The notes beneath the pieces were generated by a model. That model saw nothing but the letters and a program-made list of their open reading frames with translations, did not search any database and was not told the origin of the DNA. From an uncultured Eubacterium sp. (GTDB lineage: Bacteria > Bacillota > Clostridia > Lachnospirales > Lachnospiraceae): a stretch of DNA of 46,656 bases. Below, piece after piece: positions 1 to 7,106 of this stretch; positions within the stretch are counted from its first letter, which is position 1; each line of letters begins with the position of its first letter. The stretch lies in assembly GCA_947385875.1 (NCBI GenBank), contig CANDMV010000010.1, positions 1-46,656 of the forward strand, written 5' to 3'. Both the position numbers and the translations under genes were made by a program.

Positions 1-52
1 GCAGTCCCTTTGATTTTAGGGAAAGGTCAGTATTGCGCAGGTGGTGGTTTGA

Positions 53-514
53 CATGCGCTTGCGGATAACGACGAATTGTGCAGGAAACTTGCAGAGCAG
101 ATAGGAACGGATAAGGCGAAGCAGGAAAAAATGCTGGAAAAGGAACTCCGGGCAAAAAAAGCACGGCTTTCAGAAGTGGATAATTTATTCCAGTCCATTT
201 ATGAGGATAAGCTGAACGGGAAAATTTCAGAGCGCAATTACCAGATGATGAGCAGGCGGTATGAGGAAGAACAGGCTTCTCTGGAACAGGCCATCAGTGA
301 GTTGGAAAAGCAGCGCGAGGCAAGCGGCAGGGAAAAAAGCAATATCGAACAGTTTACAAGGATAATTAAAGATTATGCGGGAATCGAAGAACTGTCTGCT
401 GCACTGCTGAATACGCTTATCGAAAAAGTCACAATTGGCGAACCGAAGGAAGTAGACGGGGAACGCGCACAGGAAGTAAAGATTTATTATAAGTTCATAG
501 GGATCATAAGTTAG
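53..514 (+). pseudogene. C-terminal remnant of a large serine recombinase (TnpX/TndX type)
   Basis: The reading frame is open from just after an in-frame TGA at 50-52 and ends in a YYKFIG-type tail. That tail, preceded by a long charged coiled coil, is typical of the C-terminal DUF4368 part of TnpX/TndX-like large serine recombinases, which excise and insert conjugative or mobilisable transposons. The first ATG (77) is internal: the coding pattern LADNDELCRKLAEQIG already starts upstream. Further stops lie at 11 and 17 in this frame, and pieces of the upstream sequence read sensibly in another frame, so the gene is frameshifted as well as cut by the window start. These recombinase genes usually sit at one end of their element, so the end of an old transposon probably lies just downstream. 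The resolvase catalytic domain is not in the window. Confidence 0.75.
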
Positions 515-705
515 GAAGGGCATATTTTGCCGGTAAAACGGGGCATTCCCGTATGTACCGCTGAGTATGTCCTTCTGAGGAGGAACGAGACGGTACATAA
601 AAATTTATAACAAGCGGGGCATGCTGCTGTTTAGTATAATATTTACATTTTAAATATGTTTCAAGAAAAATTTTTTTTAATATCGAAAAATAGCGTGGGG
701 AAAGT
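515..705. other. Gene-free flank of recombinase remnant, possible element end
   Basis: No gene is visible. An inverted repeat pairs ATGTACCG near 552 with CGGTACAT near 590. Because TnpX-type recombinase genes normally abut the transposon end, this dyad may be the relic of an attachment site. That is an inference from position only. The rest is AT-rich, with a T-run near 670 that could end transcription coming from the left. Confidence 0.3.
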
Positions 706-1263
706 TTACCTTTCAATGTTTTTTAAGGGGTACATTTTAAAAACAGACCAGTGTTCATTTATTTTATCATAATAGTCATATTCTTCAAGCATCTGAAATG
801 CATTTTCATCAGAACAGTAGGCATAGCCTGTTAAGTTGCCGGTGTTTCCTGTTGTAAAAAGAATCGCTACGCTTTCATCCCTTTTCCTGCAGAGGATATC
901 TGAGTCACATAGAATATGGGAATTTATATCAATACATTCCCCTTCTGTATCATTAATGAGTGAAGGAATTGTTTCTTTAACTGCCTGTTCATACCGGCTT
1001 TCAAGAACGTGGAAACGTATTTTTTCAGTCTGGTAATAGAGATCAAGTGCGGGATTCATGGCAGTGTCGAGTAAAAATGCAATGCACAGGTCAATAAATA
1101 CCATTCCGGCTTTTTTCATAAATATATCAGTAATACTTAAGATGAAGAAAAAGATGCTGATGAAAAAGCGTCCGTAAGTGAATGAAAAAAAATATAAAAC
1201 AATGAAAAAAATTCTGATAATAGTTATAATAAGGGTTTTGTGGCGCATTAATTTCTGTTTCAT
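706..1263 (-). CDS. Small membrane protein of unknown function
   Basis: A 185-residue protein that I do not recognise. The first 65 residues hold two or three very hydrophobic segments rich in Phe and Ile (residues about 10-30, 32-48 and 52-66). They are followed by a soluble domain of about 115 residues with several Cys and many acidic residues. Its start is well supported: GGAGG lies nine bases before the ATG at 1263. It lies on the same strand as, and 266 bp downstream of, the sensor kinase gene. A perfect 10-bp stem hairpin separates them, so it may be a separate unit or a target of that system. No transport or enzyme motif was seen. Confidence 0.6.
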   Translation of the reverse strand: MKQKLMRHKTLIITIIRIFFIVLYFFSFTYGRFFISIFFFILSITDIFMKKAGMVFIDLCIAFLLDTAMNPALDLYYQTEKIRFHVLESRYEQAVKETIPSLINDTEGECIDINSHILCDSDILCRKRDESVAILFTTGNTGNLTGYAYCSDENAFQMLEEYDYYDKINEHWSVFKMYPLKNIER

Positions 1264-1403
1264 TTCAAAATACCTCCAGTCGGATCACATATCGTATATA
1301 TAAAATATAATCTTCTCAAAAAAGAAAATCAAGAATCTGTCTGCTATCGGTCTTTATTCTGCTGTAAATGGTTCATGTATCGAGAAGAATATAGAAAGCC
1401 ACG

Positions 1404-1429
1404 GCTCAATCCCGGCAGTGGGATTGAGC
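1404..1429. terminator. Perfect 10-bp hairpin after the histidine kinase gene
   Basis: GCTCAATCCC at 1404-1413 pairs perfectly with GGGATTGAGC at 1420-1429 around a six-base loop. It lies 100 bp past the kinase stop on the minus strand. The T-run that should follow is weak (CTTTCT), so it is either a modest intrinsic terminator or an mRNA-stabilising hairpin. Confidence 0.45.
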
Positions 1430-1529
1430 ATCTGGGATTTTAACATGCTGTTATAAAAATCTTTGATCTGCTTATCATTATTAGAGCATGTTTTACGGAT
1501 GCAATCGGATGTTTCTGCTGCTGTTTTGA

Positions 1530-2912
1530 TTAAATATCATTATCAAGGAAGATATGCTGGCTGTTTTTTACTGTGGCAGATTTCATATTTTCTGAAAATC
1601 CTACAAGGCCTATTGTCAGTTTGAAGCAGCCGTCCTCTGTACGGAAGTTCATTCGCCCGCCGTAATGATCCAGCACTTTTTGTACACTGTATATTCCGTA
1701 TCCGTGGTTCTCCTTATCTGTTTTCTCAGTTTCTGGAATTCCATTCTTCTGGCTTATTTCTATTTTGGCGGGGTTATTTAATACGATAACTGCCATGCGC
1801 TTCTGCCTTTTGCATGAAAAATACAGCCAGCGGCTGGATGGTTCATCCTGCCTTAAGTTTGATTCTATCGCATTATCCAGAATATTCGAGAACAGTGCGC
1901 AGATATCAGCCGGCTGCAGGATCAGGCCGGACATGTCATCCCATTCAAGCTCGATGCGGATGCTGTCCCTGTGTGCATCCTGCAGCTTTCTGTCCAGGAT
2001 CAGGTCTAGTATAGGGTGGTTTGTCCAGACACGGCTCTGGCCGCGTGCCAGCTCCCCGCAGATCTGCTGCACATAATCCAGTGCGGCATGGTTCTGGCCC
2101 TCCATGATCATATCATGGAGGGCGGACATGTGGTTTTTCATATCATGCAGCAGGGCAGCTTTTTCTTTCTGTGCTTTTAAAAGGGACTGGTAATTATCTT
2201 CAAGCATCTGGAATCTTAAATGCAGCATTTTGTCCCTTGCCCGTTCTTTCTGAAGTGTCCGCAGTGCGAAAATTACGGCCCCGGCGAAAAGGAATGCCAT
2301 CCAGCTTATCACCAGCCGTTCCGCTATCAGCCTTTTATAAACCCTTTGAAAGTAAATGACGCATAAAGCAAGGGGTATCATGGCCGGAAGAGACAGATTT
2401 TCTTGGTATTTTTTATATAAGTTCTGCAGCGAGGCACTGCAGGCCAGGTGTTTATGGATAATTTTCAGGCTCCAGAAAAGAAATGCTGCAAAAAGCAGAA
2501 GGTACAATCCGCGGCAGGCATTTCTGGCTGCCAGTATGTCAGGACTAATGCTGAAGCTTTCTATAAAGATGCTGCACAGCGACATCAAGAACAGGTCAAG
2601 GAGAGACACCAGCGCCCAGAGGCTGAATGCACTGCAGAAAGCTGTTTTTCTGCAGCCCGGGTGCAGGAAGACCGACAGGATGCCGGCCATGAATGCATTC
2701 CTGATAAACGCTGCATGTGAAAAAAGATCCGGCTTAAAATAAAAGCTGCAGAGCAATTCCATGAATGCAGGGATAAGTGCAGCTGATAATGCCGCCGCGG
2801 GGCATTCCTTTTCGTGCCTGCATGGCGGGAATGCACAGGCGAGCCGTAATGCGGCGCAGGCTTTCACAAATGTATTGATAAATTCACTTCCATAATAAAA
2901 AAATTCCATCAT
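1530..2912 (-). CDS. AgrC-like sensor histidine kinase (GHKL)
   Basis: A membrane sensor kinase that should phosphorylate the LytTR regulator encoded just upstream. The N-terminal 220 residues hold about six hydrophobic segments, like the peptide-sensing domain of AgrC/ComD-type kinases. A coiled-coil linker (about 220-250) leads to the phosphoacceptor motif LLHDMKNH, with the likely phosphorylated His at residue 256. Further on are the N-box NILDNAIE and a G-box HGYGIYSV, so the catalytic parts look intact. The start ATG overlaps the regulator stop by four bases (ATGA), giving translational coupling. No agrB processing protease or agrD peptide gene is visible nearby, so the signal is unknown. 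AgrC-like is a family-level assignment only. Confidence 0.92.
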   Translation of the reverse strand: MMEFFYYGSEFINTFVKACAALRLACAFPPCRHEKECPAAALSAALIPAFMELLCSFYFKPDLFSHAAFIRNAFMAGILSVFLHPGCRKTAFCSAFSLWALVSLLDLFLMSLCSIFIESFSISPDILAARNACRGLYLLLFAAFLFWSLKIIHKHLACSASLQNLYKKYQENLSLPAMIPLALCVIYFQRVYKRLIAERLVISWMAFLFAGAVIFALRTLQKERARDKMLHLRFQMLEDNYQSLLKAQKEKAALLHDMKNHMSALHDMIMEGQNHAALDYVQQICGELARGQSRVWTNHPILDLILDRKLQDAHRDSIRIELEWDDMSGLILQPADICALFSNILDNAIESNLRQDEPSSRWLYFSCKRQKRMAVIVLNNPAKIEISQKNGIPETEKTDKENHGYGIYSVQKVLDHYGGRMNFRTEDGCFKLTIGLVGFSENMKSATVKNSQHIFLDNDI

Positions 2913-3637
2913 AAACGCTCCCAGAATGCCAGCATTTTTGCTTCAAAATCTTTTTTCATCCGCCGGCTGCAGTGGAGGACGGCCCCGGAGTCCAGTTTTA
3001 CTTCATCTTTATTAAATTCTGCAATGCGCATAAGATTTACGATCTGCCCGCTGTTGATATAGGCAAATTCAGTTTCAGGAAGTTCGGAAAAAACAGTTTT
3101 CAGAGGCTTTCTTTCCACATACTGGGCGCCGCTGCAGCAAAAGACAGCATCCTTGCCGTTCCTTTCTATGTAGAATATATCGTCAAGGCAGACTTTTTCG
3201 TATGCGGAGCTTTTTCCTACAAGAAAGCTTTTTGTCTGGCGTTTCCTTGATTCTTCCATGCAGATTTTCTGCAGCACCTTTTTCAGCTCCCTGTCATATT
3301 CTTCTTTCAGTATATAGTAGAATGCACCCATTTTTATGCTTTGAAGCGCATATCGTTCATAAGAAGTAATGAATACGATATAGGACTGTGCACAAAGACG
3401 CATAATAGATTCAGCCAGATTCAGCCCGCTTAATCCTGGCATTTCGATATCCAGGAAATAAATATCGTACTGCAGGCCCTGCTTCAGGCAGTCTGCAAGA
3501 ACTGTTCCGCTTTTATATATTTTTACTGCCGGTTTTTCCGTGTCCCAGAACTTCTGGACGGCCCGGCAGATTTTCCGGGCAAACAGTTCATCGTCATCCA
3601 CAACAGCTATTTTAAAACGGCTTTTTTCTTTATTCAT
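2909..3637 (-). CDS. AgrA/LytTR-type response regulator
   Basis: A 242-residue two-component response regulator. The receiver domain occupies residues 8-125, with the acidic pocket VVDDDE (D14-D16), the phosphoacceptor in FLDIEMPG (D63) and a conserved Lys in YYILKEE. The C-terminal 100 residues are a LytTR DNA-binding domain, with YIERNGKD and the late HCSRRMKKDFEAKM segment. Such regulators bind paired direct repeats upstream of target promoters. It is first in the operon, followed with a 4-bp overlap by its kinase. A GGAACG-type ribosome site precedes the ATG. The upstream leader contains a striking nested palindrome at 3661-3732. Confidence 0.93.
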   Translation of the reverse strand: MNKEKSRFKIAVVDDDELFARKICRAVQKFWDTEKPAVKIYKSGTVLADCLKQGLQYDIYFLDIEMPGLSGLNLAESIMRLCAQSYIVFITSYERYALQSIKMGAFYYILKEEYDRELKKVLQKICMEESRKRQTKSFLVGKSSAYEKVCLDDIFYIERNGKDAVFCCSGAQYVERKPLKTVFSELPETEFAYINSGQIVNLMRIAEFNKDEVKLDSGAVLHCSRRMKKDFEAKMLAFWERL

Positions 3638-3660
3638 TTTCGTTCCTCCAGATTAATGGC

Positions 3661-3732
3661 CGGCTTTTATATATTATTGAAAAAAAGAGAGCTTTTTCAA
3701 TAATCATAGTTTCTGGAATGCCATAAAAGCCG
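3661..3732. promoter_or_regulatory. Nested palindrome in the leader of the two-component operon
   Basis: The outer arms CGGCTTTTAT (3661-3670) and ATAAAAGCCG (3723-3732) are perfect complements. Inside them ATTATTGAAAAA (3673-3684) and TTTTTCAATAAT (3693-3704) form a perfect 12-bp stem with an 8-base loop. The inner arms are the same 12-mers that form the tandem array between ispE and the GntR gene near 25.6 kb. It lies just upstream of the regulator start on the minus strand, so it could be an operator, an attenuator or a dispersed repeat. Confidence 0.6.
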
Positions 3733-3810
3733 TTATTTATAAAAATATCATAATTTAACTGATGTTTCAATCCCTGCGATCTCCCGCGCCGTGTCGGTGA
3801 CTATCCGTAT

Positions 3811-3905
3811 GTTGCTTTTCACATCTCAGACAGAAAGCGGCGGTGGTGTAAAAAGTAACGGCATCCGGCCCACTGGAAGTTCGATCGCCGCTCCAAAAGC
3901 CTTGA
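3811..3905 (+). repeat. Degenerate copy of the TTTTCACA-ended intergenic repeat
   Basis: GTTGCTTTTCACA is followed by an imperfect complement ending GTGTAAAAAGTAAC, then by a CGGCATCCGGCCC segment leading to GAAGTTC. The same blocks occur, better preserved and in a different arrangement, at 35282-35436. No coding sense was seen. I read it as a decayed copy of a structured dispersed repeat. Confidence 0.45.
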
Positions 3906-3980
3906 AGTCATATCGTGGTACTGGTCTTTTTGCTATATTCATTCACCCTATTACCTTTACTGTTCACCTTTCTTTTTTGA

Positions 3981-4160
3981 TATCTCTACACAGTTCTGGG
4001 CATTTCAGAAAGACGGGTGCAAAAGCTATGTGAGGAAAACCGCATACCAAGTACGACAAAGTTCAGCCGCTTGTGGCTGATACCAAAGGACGCTGGAAAG
4101 CCCGCTGACGGGAGATTCAAGAAACGGAGGGACTGTATTGATACGAGCAGCAATATGTGA
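3981..4160 (+). pseudogene. Fragment of a small helix-turn-helix protein
   Basis: The frame reads GISERRVQKLCEENRIPS, then FSRLWLIPKDAGKPADGRF and KKRRD. This matches the small MerR/excisionase-like helix-turn-helix proteins common in clostridial accessory regions, which normally begin about 12 residues earlier with a Met. Here a TGA at 3978-3980 precedes the frame and no start codon remains, so the gene has lost its 5' end. Its 3' end overlaps the start of the broken response regulator that follows, which suggests the two were once one operon. Confidence 0.6.
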
Positions 4161-4408
4161 TGATGAAATTGGTACTTGTTCTGAAATTGAAAATATGATT
4201 TTAAATTACGCAAGACTGCAAGCATTGCAGATAGATACAAAAGTGTTTTATTCAGGAGAAACCTTGTTTCAGACGATAAAGGAACAAAGATAAATATGAT
4301 TTGGTGTTTCTTGATATTCAGCTATTACAGCTTGACGGTGTTCAAGTTGGAAAACAGATTCGGGAGCAGCTTGGAAACGAAAAATTGTATCGAGTATATT
4401 TCTTCTAT
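4138..4408 (+). pseudogene. Broken response-regulator receiver domain
   Basis: A TTG start follows GGAGG (4126-4130) and reads RAAICDDEIGTCSEIENMIL, a typical N-terminus of LytTR-family response regulators. The frame stops at TAA near 4291 after FQTIKEQR. One base out of register, the receiver continues as YDLVFLDIQLLQLDGVQVGK with the phosphoacceptor Asp, then shifts again near a VYISS-like segment. It ends where the convergent deaminase-like gene begins. At least two frameshifts and loss of the DNA-binding half make it non-functional. Confidence 0.75.
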
Positions 4409-4902
4409 GGAATAACTTGTTTTTCTTCTGCAAGAACTATGTAGATATATCCGCTGACATCTTCCGATACTTCTCTCAGCGCATTCGGGTACAGTTCGTG
4501 ATAGACCGGTATATCACTGCCTCCTTCAAACCCATAAGGGAACCAATAATAGGGTCTTTCTACAGCGTTGCATAAATAGAATGCGGCAACCACATCCATT
4601 GTAGTCATATGCACATATGGCCGATCATGGTCTGCCTGATTAGGTTTTAATACTTTAATTCCTCTGACTGCAACTATGGCATCAAAATCCCTCTCTCCGT
4701 TTGTGATGGCTGTTCCTATTGCCACTTGCTCCGCACAAGCCCCATGTAAAGAATAAAGATTTACTCCGAGATATACCCTGCCGTTTTTACAACGTATGGC
4801 GGCCCCTACAGTATGATTATAATGTAACTGATCGTAGTTTAGACGAATTATTTTCTGAGCTTCTGCTATTAGCTCGTAATCTCTATCCAACAGTGAATCC
4901 AT
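4405..4902 (-). CDS. Cytidine/blasticidin-S deaminase-like protein lacking the second zinc motif
   Basis: The first 85 residues look like a cytidine deaminase: HTVGAAIRCKNGRVYLGVN, then HGACAEQVAIG, where C56 would be a zinc ligand and E58 the proton shuttle, then FDAIVAVRG. The family next requires PCxxC, which supplies two more zinc ligands. Here the sequence instead continues KVLKPNQADHDRPYVHMTT and into an 80-residue tail rich in Tyr and acidic residues that I do not recognise. The protein is therefore either a chimera made by a deletion or a relative with another function, and normal deaminase activity is unlikely. GAGAGG precedes the ATG. Its 3' end abuts a decayed response regulator, consistent with a rearranged locus. 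Confidence 0.6.
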   Translation of the reverse strand: MDSLLDRDYELIAEAQKIIRLNYDQLHYNHTVGAAIRCKNGRVYLGVNLYSLHGACAEQVAIGTAITNGERDFDAIVAVRGIKVLKPNQADHDRPYVHMTTMDVVAAFYLCNAVERPYYWFPYGFEGGSDIPVYHELYPNALREVSEDVSGYIYIVLAEEKQVIP

Positions 4903-5399
4903 ATTCTTATCCTCTCAAATTTCGATTTGTCAATGGCTCCATTATACCACAATCAATTTCTAGAGCAAATAGATTTCTTGATTTCTTATGCTTCACTTGG
5001 AGTTTCGGTTTTCTGCGTGCTTTCGCAAACTGGACGGCGTAATCAAAGGCTGTCATATCAGTTAAAAACACACTATCGATTTGATTTGTAAACAGGTAGC
5101 AGATAACGGTCAATACAACGCCTAAATATCGCACAAAGAAATAAAAAATCCGGCAATATTTGTATCTTGGTAAGAAGAAAATGTATTTTAGTTATAACGA
5201 GATTTCTTTTAGTGAAAGATTGTGCTATAACTTTCAAAGGAGGGGAGGCGCAAATTCTGGACGACGCCCCTTAACCGGCATCCGGGTATCCATAATGTAA
5301 CACCTTATCTGAATTGTTACATACTATGCAAAGTCAATAACATTGAGTGGGAAAAGTTAACAGCTGTAACGTTTTGTGTGGTCGGATTTTAAAAATTGA
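4903..5399. other. Gene-poor stretch with decayed sequence
   Basis: A minus-strand frame of 75 codons (4907-5134) is open, but it overlaps the ribosome site region of the deaminase-like gene and resembles nothing I know, so I do not call it. Around 5272-5300 the phrase CATCCGGGTATCCATAA also occurs near 13580 in another gene-free stretch, so it belongs to a dispersed repeat. Nothing else was recognised. Confidence 0.3.
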
Positions 5400-5428
5400 T
5401 TGCTTAGATGCACATGCCGGTATATAAT
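5400..5428 (+). promoter_or_regulatory. Sigma-70-type promoter for the MATE gene
   Basis: A -35 box TTGCTT (5400-5405) and a perfect -10 box TATAAT (5423-5428) are 17 bp apart. They are followed by a leader of about 190 bp before the MATE start. The leader includes a dispersed repeat block near 5528-5600. Confidence 0.65.
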
Positions 5429-5527
5429 AGTAATAGTCCCTTGCAGAGTGCGAAATGTGTTCACTGATTTTGTTTCAGGCGGCGTGAAAAACAGATATTG
5501 TTTTATAGCCGATAAAGAATAGATTTT

Positions 5528-5600
5528 CCAGAGTCATTGGCGGTCGTTGGCATATACGCGTACGGGCAGTAACGCTGTAAATCATTTCGTTCGCGAATAT
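5528..5600. repeat. Dispersed intergenic repeat, copy 1 of 2
   Basis: The block contains GATTTTCCAGAGTCATTGGC, then ACGGGCAGTAACG and GTAAATCAT. The same order of blocks recurs at 19610-19690 (TTCCAGATTCATTGGCGC, ACGGGCAATAACG, CAAATCAT). No protein is encoded. Here it forms part of the leader of the MATE gene. Confidence 0.5.
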
Positions 5601-5625
5601 AGAAAGGAGTTAACATAGAAAGTAA

Positions 5626-6924
5626 ATGACAAAACAATTTTTAAAATACGTCATGCAGAGTGTCGCGGGGATGTTAGGTATTTCTATATACATTCTTGCG
5701 GACACATTTTTTATTTCCAGGCACTCAGGAGCTGACGGACTCACAGTGCTTAATCTTGTGCTGCCGATTTACGGACTGATCTACGCCATTGGCGCAATGA
5801 TAGGAATCGGTTCTGCTACAAGATACACGCTCAAAAAAGCACAGGATGAAAAGAATATCGATTTTTACTTTACTCATTCTATCATGTGGTGTATCATTGT
5901 CAGCATTCCATTTATCATACTCGGCATCTGTTTTCCAGAGAAGGTGCTTGAAATCATGGGGGCAGACCATCAGATCGCGAAGTTAGGAACCGGGTATCTT
6001 AGAATTGTTCTAATAGATACTCCTTTTTTTATGATGAATTATACCTTTACAGCATTTGCAAGAAATGATAATGCTACGACAACAGCAATGATCGGCTCTC
6101 TTTCAGGGAGTCTGTTTAATATTATATTTGACTATATTTTTATGTTCCCGATGGGGTTAGGGCTTATAGGAGCTGCTTTGGCAACCGCCATCTGTCCGAT
6201 TGTGACCATGTCGGTCTGCTGCACGCACTATTTTGGAAAGCATAACAGCGTGGGCTTTCAGTGGAAAATTCCTTCCCTGAAAGATTTATTTTCCTGCTGT
6301 CAGCTCGGCGTATCTGCATTTGTGGGAGAGATTGCTTCGGCGGTCACTACAATCGTATTTAATATGCTGATTCTTCATATCGCGGGGAATATCGGCATCG
6401 CGGCATATGGTGTGATTGCAAATATATCTCTGGTTGCTATGTCTATTTTTAATGGCATCTCACAGGGAACACAGCCGTTAATCAGTTATGCTTATGGCAG
6501 CGGAAAGACAAAAGATGTTAAAAAACTGTTAAAATCAGGGCTGATTGTAACCGCCGTCGTGCAGGCTGTGATGATAGCATGTACATGGATTTTTACAGAT
6601 TCTCTGATCGGCGTTTTTAATAGTGAGGGAAGTGAAACACTGCTGTATTATGCCCGCAGCGGTATGAGATTATATTTTCTGGGTTATCTTTTTGCGGGCA
6701 TCAATATTATGCTGGCAAGCTATTTTGCTGCGATTGATAAAACCATGCTTGCTTTTACGGCCTCTATATTGAGAGGGGTTTTAGCAATCGCAGTCTGTGC
6801 AGTATTTTTGTCGATGCTGTGGGGAATGAATGGCGTATGGCTGTCTTTTCTTGCGTCTGAAATCATAACATTTCTTGTTGTTTTGATAATGAATAGACCC
6901 AATGCGCAAAGTCCCGTAAAATAA
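5626..6924 (+). CDS. MATE family efflux transporter
   Basis: A 432-residue integral membrane protein of the MATE (multidrug and toxic compound extrusion) family. It should export cationic compounds in exchange for Na+ or H+. About 12 hydrophobic segments are arranged as two six-helix halves (roughly 1-215 and 220-425). Typical family stretches are visible: ILADTFFISRHSG near the start, GIGSATRYTLKKA after helix 2, LIGAALATAICP at the end of the first half and SQGTQPLISYAYGSG in helix 8. The length is normal. The ATG at 5626 has AAAGGAG about 17 bases upstream, which is rather far, but no better start is in frame. It stands alone, and its substrate cannot be told from sequence. Confidence 0.93.
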   Translation: MTKQFLKYVMQSVAGMLGISIYILADTFFISRHSGADGLTVLNLVLPIYGLIYAIGAMIGIGSATRYTLKKAQDEKNIDFYFTHSIMWCIIVSIPFIILGICFPEKVLEIMGADHQIAKLGTGYLRIVLIDTPFFMMNYTFTAFARNDNATTTAMIGSLSGSLFNIIFDYIFMFPMGLGLIGAALATAICPIVTMSVCCTHYFGKHNSVGFQWKIPSLKDLFSCCQLGVSAFVGEIASAVTTIVFNMLILHIAGNIGIAAYGVIANISLVAMSIFNGISQGTQPLISYAYGSGKTKDVKKLLKSGLIVTAVVQAVMIACTWIFTDSLIGVFNSEGSETLLYYARSGMRLYFLGYLFAGINIMLASYFAAIDKTMLAFTASILRGVLAIAVCAVFLSMLWGMNGVWLSFLASEIITFLVVLIMNRPNAQSPVK

Positions 6925-7106
6925 TGATTGTAACAAAAGGAACTGTTCAGAAATAACTTTTAAATAGTGCGCAGGATTTTACTTCGAGAGTATTGTTCAA
7001 AAATGGGGCGCATAGCGGGCTGTGTAACTGATCTTTGAACAGTGTTATCAGAGAAAAAGACAAGCAATATTAAAAGGTATTTCAATTTTGTAAGGAAATA
7101 AAAAAT
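6925..7106. other. Short structured intergenic stretch
   Basis: ACTGTTCA near 6942 and TGAACAGT near 7037 are inverted copies, with smaller GCGC-containing complements between them. This suggests a weak stem of a degenerate intergenic repeat. No clear promoter or terminator T-run was seen. The GH2 gene start at 7107 has only a weak AAGGAAAT site upstream. Confidence 0.3.

Noticed and set aside
1264..1529. Peptide gene (agrD-like) between the kinase and the membrane protein
   Set aside because: An open frame reads through the hairpin but has no ribosome site and no typical leader or cysteine-containing core.
4907..5134. 75-codon minus-strand ORF
   Set aside because: No ribosome site and no recognisable domain. 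It overlaps the leader of the deaminase-like gene.
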